Below, piece by piece: positions 39,092 to 50,027 of a stretch of DNA of 64,000 bases. Numbering within the stretch: position 1 is the first letter of the stretch; the number at the start of each line of letters is the position of its first letter. The DNA is from Hyphomonadaceae bacterium (GTDB taxonomy: Bacteria > Pseudomonadota > Alphaproteobacteria > Caulobacterales > Hyphomonadaceae): positions 1 through 64,000 of the forward strand of contig JALHLR010000018.1 of assembly GCA_022844475.1 (NCBI GenBank), given 5' to 3'. Below the pieces are notes generated by a model, which had not been told where the DNA came from, did no database searches, and worked only from the letters and a program-made list of their open reading frames with translations. Position numbers and translations under genes: made by a program.

Positions 39092-40381
39092 TCACTGCCG
39101 CGTCGCGGTCACGTCGATCACTACGGCGACCTCGTTGGCGACCCATTCGGCGTCGCCCTTCGCTTCGGCGGGCGTGCCGGCGCCGACATTGAGGGCGAGT
39201 CGCTGGAGCGTGACCTCGCCGCGGGCGGTGGCGGTGTTTCCATCGAGGGTGAGCGTGAAGGGGAGGCGTACGGGATGATCGACACCCTTCAGCTTCAGCA
39301 CGCCGGTGGCTTCATATTGAGTATCGCTAAGCTTGTAGACGCCGCCGGTGACTTCGAAGACAGCTTCGGGGTGCTTGCTTACGTCGAACCAGTCGCCCTG
39401 CGTGACGCTCTCGTCGAAATAGGGCTCGCCGGTGGAGACCTTGCCCATCGGGATGGCGACGCGGATGTAGCCGCCGATGGGCGTGTCGGGGTTCGGCGCG
39501 GCGGCGGTGTCGAGCTGGATCTGCGCGGTCCAGTCGGGGAAAGTGCCCTCGAAGCCGTCGCCCTGATAGCTGGCGCGGAATTTGAGCGAGCTCTTCCCAT
39601 AATCCACGGTCCATGACGGCGCGGCCGACGCGGGCTGCTGTTCTTCTTCGGTAACCGTGGCGGCGATGGCCTCGTTGGGGGGCGCTGAGAAGAGCGAGAA
39701 GCTGGCGATGGCCGCGAAGATCAGCGCCGCGGCGCCGAAGGCCCAGACATGGCCCTGACCGTTGTCAGGCGGGCCGGCTGTGCGGCCGAAAAGACCCGGC
39801 GCCATGCGGGCAAGGAGGCCGTCCCTGTCGACGAACTGGTGCTTCAGTGCGCCTGCGACGTGCAGGGCAAGAAGACCGATGATGACCCAGGCGAGGTTGG
39901 CATGGACCTGTTCGAAGCCTTCCTCGAGGCCTTCACGCGTGGCGGGGTCGAGCGCGGGGATGCCGGGCAGGCGGATATCGACGAGGCCGAAATAGCGGGT
40001 GGGCGCGTCCGACGAGGCCGACGCCATGATCCAGCCAGTGAGCGGCATGGCGATGATCAGCACATAAAAGAGGACGTGGACGGCGCTGGCGGCGAATTTC
40101 TGCCAGCCGGGCATGGGCGGCTCGGGCGGCGGCGGGTTCATCAGGCGCCAGATGATGCGTGCGACCGAGAGCAGCAGGATGGTGATGCCGAAGGATTTGT
40201 GCAGCTGGACGATGGCGAAGTAGTCGGGGCCGGGGTCCATCTCCTCCATCAGCCAGCCGACGGCGATGAGGCCGATGATCGAGAAGGCGATGATCCAGTG
40301 CAGCGCGATGGCGACGGCGGTGTAGCGCTGTTGCTGGCCATGCTCTGCGAAGGGGGCGGGCCGTGGGGCTTCAGTCGTCAT
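39092..40381 (-). CDS. Cytochrome b561 domain fused to YceI domain
   Basis: N-terminal four-helix b561 (ALHWIIAFSIIGLIAVGWLM...LHKSFGITIL); C-terminal YceI (WTVDYGKSSLKFRASYQGDGFEGTF). Confidence 0.92.
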   Translation of the reverse strand: MTTEAPRPAPFAEHGQQQRYTAVAIALHWIIAFSIIGLIAVGWLMEEMDPGPDYFAIVQLHKSFGITILLLSVARIIWRLMNPPPPEPPMPGWQKFAASAVHVLFYVLIIAMPLTGWIMASASSDAPTRYFGLVDIRLPGIPALDPATREGLEEGFEQVHANLAWVIIGLLALHVAGALKHQFVDRDGLLARMAPGLFGRTAGPPDNGQGHVWAFGAAALIFAAIASFSLFSAPPNEAIAATVTEEEQQPASAAPSWTVDYGKSSLKFRASYQGDGFEGTFPDWTAQIQLDTAAAPNPDTPIGGYIRVAIPMGKVSTGEPYFDESVTQGDWFDVSKHPEAVFEVTGGVYKLSDTQYEATGVLKLKGVDHPVRLPFTLTLDGNTATARGEVTLQRLALNVGAGTPAEAKGDAEWVANEVAVVIDVTATRQ

Positions 40382-40511
40382 GACGGGTGCTCGTGTCGGG
40401 CGCTGGTTATGGCTGTGTATGTCACGGAAGGTAGGGTGGGTTGAAGCCACCGCAATCGAGGGCCCCCGGGAGCCGAGGTCACAGATCCCGTTAGAGAAGC
40501 GTCGCGGGCGG

Positions 40512-41123
40512 CTAGCGCCGTGTGAACTCGGCTTCGATCACGATCTCCACCTCGTCTCCGACGAAGGAGGCATAGCGCGTCAGCCCGAAGTCGGAACGGT
40601 TGAGCTTTCCCTTTGCGGAGAAGCCGACGGCGGCGCGGCCCTGATAGAGGACGGCGCGGTCCATGCCGCCATTGTAGGTGACATCGAGGGTGACGGGCTC
40701 GGTGACGCCCATGAAGGCGAGGTTGCCGGTGACGCGGCCGGTGAATTCCCCGGTGGTCTCGATCTTCGTGGAGGTGAAGACGATCTGAGGAAACGCCTTC
40801 CCCTCCATCAGGTCTTCGCCGATGCGCTTGTCCCATTCGGCATCGGTGGGGTGGTCGGTGCGGACGCTCATCGGGTTGATGATGGCGTTGAGCTTCGCGG
40901 CGGTGGGGTTGGCCGGGTCGAAGTCGAGCGTGGCGTCGAAGTCGGCAAAGCGGGCGGTGTACCAGGACAGGCCCAGGTGCTTCACGCGGAAGGTCAGCGA
41001 GGCGTGCGGCTTTTCAAGCTGGTAGGCGCCGGCGGGAAGGGTGCGGAGGGTTTGCGGGGTTTGCTCTGCGGTGAAGGCGCAGGCGGTGAGGGCGAGGGGA
41101 AGAAGGAGAGTGAGCAGGCGCAT
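40512..41123 (-). CDS. YceI family protein
   Basis: Signal peptide; YQLEKPHASLTFRVKHLGLSWYTARFADFDATLDFDP. Confidence 0.93.
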   Translation of the reverse strand: MRLLTLLLPLALTACAFTAEQTPQTLRTLPAGAYQLEKPHASLTFRVKHLGLSWYTARFADFDATLDFDPANPTAAKLNAIINPMSVRTDHPTDAEWDKRIGEDLMEGKAFPQIVFTSTKIETTGEFTGRVTGNLAFMGVTEPVTLDVTYNGGMDRAVLYQGRAAVGFSAKGKLNRSDFGLTRYASFVGDEVEIVIEAEFTRR

Positions 41124-41275
41124 GCGGCGCTCCCGAACTGGTCGCTACTTATACGCAGATCCGTGGTGCATGCGCGCAAGGATCTGTCGGGTTGCGGGCG
41201 AGAAAGAGCCCGCCATCATCTCTTGAGACGCACCGTTCTGGTGCTTCCAGGGACAAGGACGGGCTCGCAGCGCTC

Positions 41276-41887
41276 TTACTTCTGGACCAGCTCGGCGTTG
41301 ATCTCGATCTGGACGTTGTCGGCGATGGGGCCGCCGGCGGCCATGCCCCATTGGGTCTTGTTGATGGTCCCGAGGGCCTGGAAGCCGACCTTGTGCTTCT
41401 TGGAGCGCGGGTCGTTACGGTTGCCGATGTAGGTCACATCGAGCGTCACCGGCTTTGTGACGCCAAGGAAGGTGAGGTTGCCAGTCATCTTGCCGGTCTT
41501 CTCGCCAGTCTTGGTGACGGCGGTCGATGTGAAGGTGATCTGCGGGAACTTGGCGGCGTTGAAGAAGCGCTCGCCGGTGGCGAGTTCGGCATTGAAGTCG
41601 GTTGTGTTGCCGGCAGGTCGCGTCTTTGCGAAGTCGGTCTCGATCGACTTGGGGTCGATCGTGGCGGTGACTTTCGACTTAGTGACGTCGGCGGGGTCGA
41701 AGGTCAGCTGGATGTCGAAGCTGGTGAAGCGGCCCGGATACCAGGCGAGACCCTGATGGAGACCCTTCCAGACGATGGAGGCGTGGGTCTTGTCGACCAC
41801 ATACTGGCCGGCGGGGGCCTGATCCTGCGCGAAGGCAGGGGCGGCGAGCAGAGTGGCGGCGGCGAGACCGGCAAGTAGAGAACGCAT
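41276..41887 (-). CDS. YceI family protein
   Basis: Signal peptide; YVVDKTHASIVWKGLHQGLAWYPGRFTSFDIQLTFDP. Confidence 0.93.
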   Translation of the reverse strand: MRSLLAGLAAATLLAAPAFAQDQAPAGQYVVDKTHASIVWKGLHQGLAWYPGRFTSFDIQLTFDPADVTKSKVTATIDPKSIETDFAKTRPAGNTTDFNAELATGERFFNAAKFPQITFTSTAVTKTGEKTGKMTGNLTFLGVTKPVTLDVTYIGNRNDPRSKKHKVGFQALGTINKTQWGMAAGGPIADNVQIEINAELVQK

Positions 41888-42112
41888 GCAGAAGCTCCGT
41901 TGGGAGGCCGCGTGTTGGTCGCGGCGTTGGCCGAGAAGTGGGCATTCCAGTGGCGGGTCGTCCAGAGGCATACGCTGCTCAGGGTGGTGGCCGGATGTCG
42001 CCTGACGCTAAGTTGATCTTTTTGACAGCGCTGCAGAGGCTGGCGCTGGCCTTGGGGGCAAGGCGGGGCTAGCGTTTGGAGGGTTGTGACGGGCGGGCGG
42101 AGACGTGTGTTC

Positions 42113-42679
42113 ATGTTCAGATTTCTGGCGGTGTCGCTTGCGAGCGGCCTGGCGCTGGCCGGCGTGGCGCATGCGCAGGATGCCGGCGATGACGGCATGG
42201 ACTGCGTCTACAACGAGCTTGTCGACAGCTACGAGCTTGTGGCGGAGGCCCTGCTCTATGGCGACCTTAGCGCGGAGGAACTCGCAAAATCGCAGCAGGC
42301 CGTCGAGGCCGCTACGGCGCGTTGCGATGCAAGGTACAGCTATGGCGCTGGCCAGGCGGAGGTTGCCGCCGAACTCGGCCAGATGGGCTCGGCGATCGAC
42401 TATCTGAGCGAGGAGTTGCTCTTCGCCGATGTGAGCGAAGCAGCGATCAGCGCTGTGCTGGACGCCTATGAAGGTTTCACGGACGAGGAATTCGAGGCGA
42501 TCGGGAATCCCGACTGGCGTGATGACGCTGCGTTCTCCGCGATGCTGAAGGCGAAGATGACGAGCGCTGGAATCCCGGACGAGACCTGGGCGATCGATAC
42601 GGCGTTTACGATCGTGGAGATCGCAGCGCTGATGGAGGAGGCGACCTACATGTTCATGCTGGAAGAGGACGCGCAGTAG
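42113..42679 (+). CDS. Hypothetical secreted protein
   Basis: Signal peptide SLASGLALAGVAHAQD; acidic helical mature part. Confidence 0.6.
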   Translation: MFRFLAVSLASGLALAGVAHAQDAGDDGMDCVYNELVDSYELVAEALLYGDLSAEELAKSQQAVEAATARCDARYSYGAGQAEVAAELGQMGSAIDYLSEELLFADVSEAAISAVLDAYEGFTDEEFEAIGNPDWRDDAAFSAMLKAKMTSAGIPDETWAIDTAFTIVEIAALMEEATYMFMLEEDAQ

Positions 42680-42899
42680 CGGCGCGCCGGCATGCCGGGG
42701 CTGCTCGATGTCAGCCGACATGCCGGATCGATCTTCGCGCTGACCTCGGCTAGCGCTCCCGAACCTCAAGTGCTCATCAGGCTTGCCGGTCTAGGCGGCG
42801 AAACGTGCAGGGAATCGTTAACTTTGCGGTTAATTCGATTTTCTCTTCTCCGGTGCAGTGTGCTCCTAGCTTCTAATTCTGACGCTCGGGTATAGTGAA

Positions 42900-45464
42900 A
42901 TGGCGGGCAGGGCCGGGCCGACTTCGCTGGTTCAAGACGGCGAGCCTGGTTTGCAACAGGGCGTGACGGCGCGTGCTTCAGGGAAGCTCCAGCCTCAGGC
43001 TGCGATGACGTGGCTGGGCGCCGCCTGTCGCCGGTCATTCGAGCTGCTTTCGCCGGGTCTGCTGCTGTCGTTTGCGGTTGTTGGCGTGACCAGCGCCGCG
43101 CTCTTTGCGTTGATCAGGTACAAGTCCAGCAGCGACATGGCCGAAGCGCTCGTTCACTATCGCAGTGAATCGCAGCTGGAAGCGGAGCGCGCGGCGGGCG
43201 AGGTCGCTGAGAAACTGCACCTGATCCAGCAGGGATTGCGCACGATCACGCTCCTTCCGGGCGTTCGCAGGATCGCCAGTGAAGGTTCGGAAATCGACGC
43301 GGATTCAAAAGCGGCAATCCAGCAGCTTTACAACAATCTCAAGAGCAATGTGGATATCTCGGAGGTCTACATTGTTCCTGCTGACATCGATCCGGATCGC
43401 CCCGAGGCTTCGCACGAACCGATAATGGCGTTCGACGAGTTGATCGTGAACGCGGCCGCCCGCGCGCGGGAACGGGGTGAGCTTGCCGAAGCGGAGCACG
43501 AGGAGGACGATCCAGAGGTCGAAATCTTCGAGTACCGCGCCTTGCGCGATCAGATGACGTGGCTGCGCGAAAACTATCCGACCGACGCAGCGTTTTCCGG
43601 CCTTGACCGGCCGATGATCTCAACCGCGGAAATGATCACGTGCGACAACACGGTCTTCATTCACACGCGCCGGGATGAAGACAGGTCCGGGATCATTCTG
43701 TCTGTGCCATTCTATGGTCTTGACGGCACATTGCATGGCGTCGTCTCGGCAATCGTGCGTACAGGCGCTCTGGTCGGCTATCTTCCGCAGAGCAATGCGG
43801 GGCTGTTGAACACCGCCCATGGCTTCAATGCACTGTCATCCGAGCCTGGCGTCGAGCGGCGGTTCCGCGATGACCTGATTGCAGGCCGTCGGTCTCCAGA
43901 TCTACTGTACTCTGCGGCAATCAAGCTCGGCGAGGACGATACGCGGGGTGACCTTGCGCCGATGGCCGCGCTGGATGTGCAGGGTGATTGGGTCCTGTGG
44001 GCAGGGCGGCCGAACTCAGACTTCTTTTCGAGCGACAGCGCCACGTCGATCAAGGCCTTTGAAAATCTGGCCACGGTGATCGCCGCCGTCTTCACGCTGT
44101 TGGCGCTGACCGGCCTTGTGATCATGCGCTTGTACCTGCTCCGGAGGACTGCCAACGAGGCGGCCCTTGCCGACGCACTGTATGCCGCTGAGGCGGCGAG
44201 CCGCGCCAAGTCGGCTTTCCTCGCGAACATGAGCCATGAGATCCGTACGCCACTGAATGGCGTTCTGGGCATGGCTCAGGTGCTGGAGTCGCAAAAGCTG
44301 AGTGCCGAGGCGCGCCCTCTCGTTGAAACGATCCGTGACTCCGGCAACAGCCTCGTGGCAATGCTCAATGATGTGCTCGATCTTTCGAAGATCGAGGCAG
44401 GCAAGGTGGACCTTTCGCCCGAGGACGCCGATCTCCGGCAGGTAATGCGCCGCGTCGAGCGCCTCTATACCGCCGCTGCTGCCGCCAAGGGGATCGCGTT
44501 GAAGGTCGAAATCGACGCGTCGGTTCCGGAGCGCCTTTCATTTGACGCCATGCGGATGCAGCAGTGCTTGTCGAACCTTGTATCGAACGCGATCAAGTTC
44601 ACGGAGTCCGGGACAGTTTCCGTTTCTGGAAACTGCCAGCCATTGGCTGGCGGCGGCTCGATGGTCCGGATTTGCGTGGCCGACACCGGCATCGGCATCA
44701 ATGAAGAAGCTGTCGGGAAGCTCTTTCAGGTCTTCACGCAGGCCGATGAATCTACGACCCGCCGTTTTGGCGGAACCGGTCTTGGTCTCGCGATCTCCCG
44801 CAAACTTGCGCGGTTGATGGGAGGCGACATCACAGTTGCCAGCACCCCCGGGCGCGGCTCCACATTCACATGCACCTTCGTCGCGCATTCGGCGGCGGCT
44901 CCGGTCTTGTCGATGCCGTTGAAGGCAGGTGCGTCGGCAGTCGACTTCACAAGCCTCGACGATCTCAGGGTTCTGGTCGTGGATGACAATCCGCTCAACC
45001 GGAAGGTCGTCAGACTGCTGCTCGCGCCGCATAATGCATGGATCGCGGAAGCCGAGAACGGGCTCGGGGCGCTCGAGCGACTTGACGCTGATACGTTCGA
45101 CATCGTGCTTCTCGACGCCCACATGCCCGTGATGGATGGAGCCACGACGATCAAGCGGATTCGCGAATCGAAGAAACCCTGGTCGCAGCTTCCCGTCATC
45201 GCCCTGACTGCGGATGCGATGAACGGCGATCGCGAGAAGTACCTCAGGATGGGCATGTCGGGCTACGCGTCCAAACCCGTCAACCGGGTCGCGCTCCTGG
45301 CCGAGATGTCAAAGGTGCTGGGTGACAGGCCAGCGAAGAGCGTCGAGCGCACCGCAAGCACGTCGTCCAATCCCGAAGCGGCAGGCGCAGACCAGCCAGC
45401 CTCAAGCCTGGCTGATGATGATCTGGCCAGCATTCTTGGCATGATTGATCGCGCGTCCGCTTGA
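42900..45464 (+). CDS. Hybrid sensor histidine kinase with C-terminal receiver domain
   Basis: TM-flanked sensor, [22 protein letters not shown]-box, N/G boxes, receiver [17 protein letters not shown]...[11 protein letters not shown]. Confidence 0.95.
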   Translation: MAGRAGPTSLVQDGEPGLQQGVTARASGKLQPQAAMTWLGAACRRSFELLSPGLLLSFAVVGVTSAALFALIRYKSSSDMAEALVHYRSESQLEAERAAGEVAEKLHLIQQGLRTITLLPGVRRIASEGSEIDADSKAAIQQLYNNLKSNVDISEVYIVPADIDPDRPEASHEPIMAFDELIVNAAARARERGELAEAEHEEDDPEVEIFEYRALRDQMTWLRENYPTDAAFSGLDRPMISTAEMITCDNTVFIHTRRDEDRSGIILSVPFYGLDGTLHGVVSAIVRTGALVGYLPQSNAGLLNTAHGFNALSSEPGVERRFRDDLIAGRRSPDLLYSAAIKLGEDDTRGDLAPMAALDVQGDWVLWAGRPNSDFFSSDSATSIKAFENLATVIAAVFTLLALTGLVIMRLYLLRRTANEAALADALYAAEAASRAKSAFLANMSHEIRTPLNGVLGMAQVLESQKLSAEARPLVETIRDSGNSLVAMLNDVLDLSKIEAGKVDLSPEDADLRQVMRRVERLYTAAAAAKGIALKVEIDASVPERLSFDAMRMQQCLSNLVSNAIKFTESGTVSVSGNCQPLAGGGSMVRICVADTGIGINEEAVGKLFQVFTQADESTTRRFGGTGLGLAISRKLARLMGGDITVASTPGRGSTFTCTFVAHSAAAPVLSMPLKAGASAVDFTSLDDLRVLVVDDNPLNRKVVRLLLAPHNAWIAEAENGLGALERLDADTFDIVLLDAHMPVMDGATTIKRIRESKKPWSQLPVIALTADAMNGDREKYLRMGMSGYASKPVNRVALLAEMSKVLGDRPAKSVERTASTSSNPEAAGADQPASSLADDDLASILGMIDRASA

Positions 45465-45566
45465 TCGCGGTCCGGCGCCCAATTGCATGCGAGGGGGCGT
45501 CGGCCGGGTTGTGGCTGGTAGGTTCGGGGCTACACTCCGCGCGACGCACACCATAAGGGCCCGCAC

Positions 45567-46619
45567 ATGGACGGCTTCGAAGGCAAGACCGAGCGGGTTC
45601 GCTATGACTATCCGTTTGCGGAGCCGCCTGAGCCGGGGACCACGATGGAGGTCGCGCCCGGCGTGCGCTGGGTGCGCATGCCGCTGCCTTTCTCCCTGAA
45701 GTGGATCAACCTCTGGCTGCTGGAGGATGGCGACGGATGGACTGTGGTCGACACCGGCATTCCGAACTCCGAGACTAAGGCGCACTGGCGGACGATCTTC
45801 GACAACGAGCTGCAGGGAAGGCCGGTAAAGCGCGTGATCGTCACACATATGCATCCCGATCATATCGGGCTCGCCGGGTGGATGACGAGGAAGTGGCAGT
45901 GCGATCTCTGGATCTCGCGTCTGGAATACGTGACGTGCAGGATGCTGGTGGCGGATACGGGACGCGAGGCGCCGGACGCTGGCGTGAAATTCTATCGCGC
46001 TGCTGGTTGGACGCAGGAGCAGATCGACGTCTATGTCGACAAGTTCGGCGGGTTCGGGAAGGCGGTGTCGCAACTGCCGGACGCTTTCCAGCGGCTGAGC
46101 GACGGGGACGCGATTTCGATCGGCGGACGGACGTGGCGGATTGTCACGGGATGCGGACATTCGCCGGAGCACGCCTGCCTGTGGTGCCCTGAACTCAACG
46201 TGTTCATCGCGGGCGACCAGATCCTGCCGCGCATCTCGTCCAATGTCAGCGTCTTCCCGACCGAGCCCGAGGCTGACCCGCTGTCGGACTGGATCAATTC
46301 CTGCCGGAAGCTGAAAGCCACCATTCCTGAAGGGGTGCTGGTGCTTCCCGCCCATAACGAACCCTTCCATGGCGCGCACAAGCGGCTGGATTCGCTCATT
46401 GAGGGACACGAGACGGCGCTGGCCCGGCTGCTGTCCCGGCTGGATACGCCGAAGCGGGCGGTGGACCTGTTCGGGGCGGTGTTTGCCCGCGCGATCGGTC
46501 CGGACGTGCTGGGCATGGCCACCGGGGAGACCATGGCGCACCTGAACTGCCTGAAGCGTCGCGGTCTTGTGACGTCCGAGCAGGATGGCGGGACAACGCT
46601 GTACAGGCGGGCGTCTTGA
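45567..46619 (+). CDS. MBL-fold metallo-hydrolase
   Basis: VIVTHMHPDHIGLAGWM motif; C-terminal winged-helix-like tail. Confidence 0.9.
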   Translation: MDGFEGKTERVRYDYPFAEPPEPGTTMEVAPGVRWVRMPLPFSLKWINLWLLEDGDGWTVVDTGIPNSETKAHWRTIFDNELQGRPVKRVIVTHMHPDHIGLAGWMTRKWQCDLWISRLEYVTCRMLVADTGREAPDAGVKFYRAAGWTQEQIDVYVDKFGGFGKAVSQLPDAFQRLSDGDAISIGGRTWRIVTGCGHSPEHACLWCPELNVFIAGDQILPRISSNVSVFPTEPEADPLSDWINSCRKLKATIPEGVLVLPAHNEPFHGAHKRLDSLIEGHETALARLLSRLDTPKRAVDLFGAVFARAIGPDVLGMATGETMAHLNCLKRRGLVTSEQDGGTTLYRRAS

Positions 46620-46674
46620 CGGCGGGGGCGGACGCATAACGTATACCCCTCGTATTTGCGCAAGCGGCTGCGTG

Positions 46675-46698
46675 GGCCTTTTCGCCCCCGAAAAGGCC
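46675..46698. repeat. Perfect hairpin immediately upstream of lepB
   Basis: GGCCTTTTCG-CCCC-CGAAAAGGCC, 10-bp stem ending 14 nt before the ATG at 46713. Confidence 0.75.
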
Positions 46699-46712
46699 TC
46701 AGGGACCTGTAG

Positions 46713-47648
46713 ATGACCGACACCCCGACTGAGCGGCCGGCAGACGGCCAGCCGGCCGCCAATGCCGGGGCTGAGGCTGCAGCCGAGCCCAGGCAGGGCC
46801 TCAGGAAGAAGCTGTTCCACGAGTTTCGCGAGACGGCGATGACGATCGCCATCTTCGTTCCTTTCTGGCTGGTGTTCTCGACCTTCGTCTACGAGCTGCG
46901 CTCGATCCCCTCTGAGTCGATGGTGCCTGCGCTCCAGGTCGGCGACCGGGTTGCGGTGGCGAAGTTCGCCTACGGCTACAACCGCAATTCTATCCCGTTC
47001 GGGCTTGGCCTGCTGGTGATGGGCGATGACCAGAAGAACCCGGAAGAGCGCTGGTTCGGCTCCGCACCGAAGCGCGGCGACGTGATCGTGTTCCAGCATC
47101 CGTTCGATACGAACAAGGTCATGATCAAGCGCCTGGTCGGGCTGCCAGGCGATTCCGTCGAGGTGAAGGGCGGCAGGCTGTATCTGAATGATGCGGAAGT
47201 GCTGCGCGAGCGGGTGCGCTCGACGACCTACATCCCCGATGACAACAGCCGCCTCACGACGGCGACCGAGTATCGCGAGACGATTCCGACCGGCGATGGC
47301 GAGTCCACGAAGACCTACCTCATCCATGAGTTCTCGGACTCGGATTCATTGGACGAGACGCCGCGCTTCACCGTGCCGGCGGGGCATGTCTTCATGATGG
47401 GCGATAATCGCGACAACTCTGAAGACAGCCGCGCGCCGTCCGGCCACCGCCGCATGGCGACGCAATTTCCCGAGGCATGGCCCTATCGTCCCTCCAGCCT
47501 TCCGGCCAACACGCGCGATGACGCGGTTGGCTTTGTGCCGATGGACTACCTGATCGGCCGCGCCGAGACGGTGTTGTTCACGTTGCACGGCTGCAAGCAG
47601 GCGCCGGGCGCGGAGTGCCCGGAAGGGCGGCTCTGGAAGGGGTTGTAG
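46713..47648 (+). CDS. lepB: Signal peptidase I
   Basis: SIPSESMVPALQVGDRVAVAKFAYGYN, MIKRLVGLPGDSV, MMGDNRDNSEDSR. Confidence 0.95.
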   Translation: MTDTPTERPADGQPAANAGAEAAAEPRQGLRKKLFHEFRETAMTIAIFVPFWLVFSTFVYELRSIPSESMVPALQVGDRVAVAKFAYGYNRNSIPFGLGLLVMGDDQKNPEERWFGSAPKRGDVIVFQHPFDTNKVMIKRLVGLPGDSVEVKGGRLYLNDAEVLRERVRSTTYIPDDNSRLTTATEYRETIPTGDGESTKTYLIHEFSDSDSLDETPRFTVPAGHVFMMGDNRDNSEDSRAPSGHRRMATQFPEAWPYRPSSLPANTRDDAVGFVPMDYLIGRAETVLFTLHGCKQAPGAECPEGRLWKGL

Positions 47649-47763
47649 GGGCTCGTTGCGTACCGATAATGCGTGAAATTCGACTGATCCGTTAGCGCCA
47701 AAGTTAAGCGACAACGGGTAAGCAAAACCTGCTGCGAGGGCGTCGCGAGCGCAGGTTGGGTCG

Positions 47764-48942
47764 ATGCACGTTTCCCTGAAGCCTCCTTCTGAATTGACCG
47801 GGGCCGAGGTCGCTGCGTGGCGCACGCTTGCCGTCGCGAGTCATGACAATCCCTTTCTCTCGCCCGATTTTGCGCAGGCCGTTGGTCGCGTACGGGCGGA
47901 TGCGCGCGTGCTGGTGGTGCGCGATGCTGCGGGAGAGGTACGGCTGCTGCTGCCGATGCAGCTTGCAGCGTCCGGCCTCGCGCGGCCACTGGGCGCGCCG
48001 ATGTGCGATGTGAACGGGCCGATCGGAGCCGTGAAAGATCAGGCGCTGCTGCCGCAGGCGCTTGGGCGGGCAGGGGTCGCCGCCTATGCGTTCAGCGGCT
48101 GGACCGGGGCTGCGGATGTTGGCGGTGTGAAGATCCGGGCGCGCGAAGGCTCTGCCGTGGCCGACCTGCGCGGCGGATTCGATGGCTGGCATGAAGCGCA
48201 GCGTGAGCTGTATCCGAAACACTTCAAGAAGATGCGCCGCCTTGCGCGCCAGGGCGAGAAAGAGTTCGGGCCGGAGACCGTGACGTTCGGGCCTGCGACG
48301 GCTGAAGAGCTGGCGACGCTGATCAGCTGGAAACGCGAACAGTTCGCTCGCACGCGACGGCATGACGTGCTTGGTCCCGCATGGACGCGTGGGCTGCTTG
48401 AAACCTGCGCGGCGCAGGCCGGGGATGGTTTCAGCGGCGTGATGGCGGTCCTGCGTCTTGGCACGCGGATCGCCGCGGCGGAGTTCGGACTGCGCAGCGG
48501 GGCGACGCTGCATGGCTGGATGGCGGGGTACGATCCTTCCTTCGCTTCCTGTTCGCCTGGACTGGTGCTGCAGGAGCGCCTGCTGGAGCGCGCAGCAGCC
48601 TCTGGCATCCGGCAGGTCGTGCTGGGCAAGGGCGAAGACCACTACAAAAGGCACTATGCGTCGTTCTATGCGCCGGTCGACGACGGGGTGGTGACGGCGG
48701 CTGGATTGGCGGGAGGTCCGCGCGCGATGGCGGCGGGGCTGCTGCATGTGATGGAGCAGGGCCGATTCGGGCCAGCTTCGCGGCTGGCGGGGCGTACACG
48801 GCGGCGGCTGGACGTCATTCTTGCAGTCGAGACCAGCATGGGCGGGCAGCTGCGCGGGGTGCGGCGCGCGCTGGGCGAAGATCCGGCGGTCGACCGCACA
48901 CGGGTGGCCCTGACGGCGGCCCTGCGGGTGACGCCTTTCTGA
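47764..48942 (+). CDS. GNAT family N-acetyltransferase (CelD/BioF2-like)
   Basis: Duplicated GNAT/CelD-like fold motifs, VLGKGEDHYKRHYASF. Confidence 0.75.
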   Translation: MHVSLKPPSELTGAEVAAWRTLAVASHDNPFLSPDFAQAVGRVRADARVLVVRDAAGEVRLLLPMQLAASGLARPLGAPMCDVNGPIGAVKDQALLPQALGRAGVAAYAFSGWTGAADVGGVKIRAREGSAVADLRGGFDGWHEAQRELYPKHFKKMRRLARQGEKEFGPETVTFGPATAEELATLISWKREQFARTRRHDVLGPAWTRGLLETCAAQAGDGFSGVMAVLRLGTRIAAAEFGLRSGATLHGWMAGYDPSFASCSPGLVLQERLLERAAASGIRQVVLGKGEDHYKRHYASFYAPVDDGVVTAAGLAGGPRAMAAGLLHVMEQGRFGPASRLAGRTRRRLDVILAVETSMGGQLRGVRRALGEDPAVDRTRVALTAALRVTPF

Positions 48943-49026
48943 AACTGGCCAGATTTTCCGGGAGTTTCCCGGCCCGGCTACACAAGCGGGTTGGTTTTCT
49001 GGCGCGAGGCGCTAAAGCCCTTGCGC

Positions 49027-49662
49027 ATGGACGTCGTCGTCAAACCAGTTGACCGGCCCGCTGAGCGGCCCGCCCGGGCCGCGCCCACAGGGCGTATCAT
49101 CGTCGTGCGCCATGGGCGTCCGCAGGTGATTCCCAAGGAAGGCCCGCCGATGGGCTGGAAGGACTACAAGGCCTGGTGGGCAAAGTACGAGCTGAGCTCT
49201 CTGAAGGAGGGGCAGCGATGCCCCGAGGCGCTGCTGAGCCAGATCAACGACGACGCGATCATCATGTCGAGCGCCCGGCAGCGGGCGATCGAGACGGCGG
49301 GGCAGCTCGGCCGCGGGCGTGACGTGAAGCACGACCCCATGTTCAACGAGGCGCCGCTTCCAGCGCCGAAGCTTGGCATCTTTCCGATGCGGCCGAAGAA
49401 CTGGAACAAGATCGCGCGCCTGCTCTGGATGCTCGGGCATAGCGGTGGCGAAGAGCATGTCAGTGAAGCCAAGCGCCGCGCGGCGAAGGCGGCCGAGGTG
49501 CTGGTGAAGACGGCGGAGGAAAGTGGCGGGTGCGACGTGGTGCTTGCCGCACACGGCTGGTTCAACCGCATGTTGCGGCCGCAACTGAAAAAGCGCGGCT
49601 GGGTCAACGTCCATGACGGCGGCGACAAGTACTGGTCGTTCAGGATTTATCAGAAGCGTTAG
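49027..49662 (+). CDS. Histidine phosphatase family protein
   Basis: IIVVRHGRPQ; MSSARQRAIETA; VVLAAHGWFNRML. Confidence 0.85.
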   Translation: MDVVVKPVDRPAERPARAAPTGRIIVVRHGRPQVIPKEGPPMGWKDYKAWWAKYELSSLKEGQRCPEALLSQINDDAIIMSSARQRAIETAGQLGRGRDVKHDPMFNEAPLPAPKLGIFPMRPKNWNKIARLLWMLGHSGGEEHVSEAKRRAAKAAEVLVKTAEESGGCDVVLAAHGWFNRMLRPQLKKRGWVNVHDGGDKYWSFRIYQKR

Positions 49663-49739
49663 CCCGGGTCCGGCGGTCGAGAGGCTCTGCTTGCCTCGTG
49701 GCTCGATGCGCCTATGGTGCGCCAGCTTTGGAGGCGGGC

Positions 49740-49991
49740 ATGTCGAAGGCAGAGGCCGGACCTGATATTGCGACGATGAGCTTCGAGGACGCGTTGCGCG
49801 AACTCGAGCAGATCGTGCACAGGCTCGAAGCCGGCGATGTGCCGCTGGATGACTCGATCCGCATCTATGAGCGCGGCGCTGCGCTGAAGGCGTATTGCGA
49901 CAAGCGGCTGAAAGAAGCAGAGCTGAAGATCGAGAAGGTAAAGGTCGCCGCGGACGGCGCAAAGGGGCTGGAACCTGCTGATGATCTCTAG
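49740..49991 (+). CDS. xseB: Exodeoxyribonuclease VII small subunit
   Basis: SFEDALRELEQIVHRLEAGDVPLDDSIRIYERGAALKAYCDKRLKEAE; upstream of ispA-dxs. Confidence 0.95.
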   Translation: MSKAEAGPDIATMSFEDALRELEQIVHRLEAGDVPLDDSIRIYERGAALKAYCDKRLKEAELKIEKVKVAADGAKGLEPADDL

Positions 49992-50027
49992 GTATCGGTC
50001 GGCGGCGGCAGGATTCAGGGTGATGGC

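Noticed and set aside
42818-42833. CtrA-like site TTAA-N8-TTAA upstream of hybrid histidine kinase
   Set aside because: Spacing is 8, not the consensus 7, and a single off-spacing match in this context is weak evidence.
45402-47327. 641-aa minus-strand ORF across MBL and lepB genes
   Set aside because: His/Arg-rich shadow ORF crossing two well-supported + strand genes.
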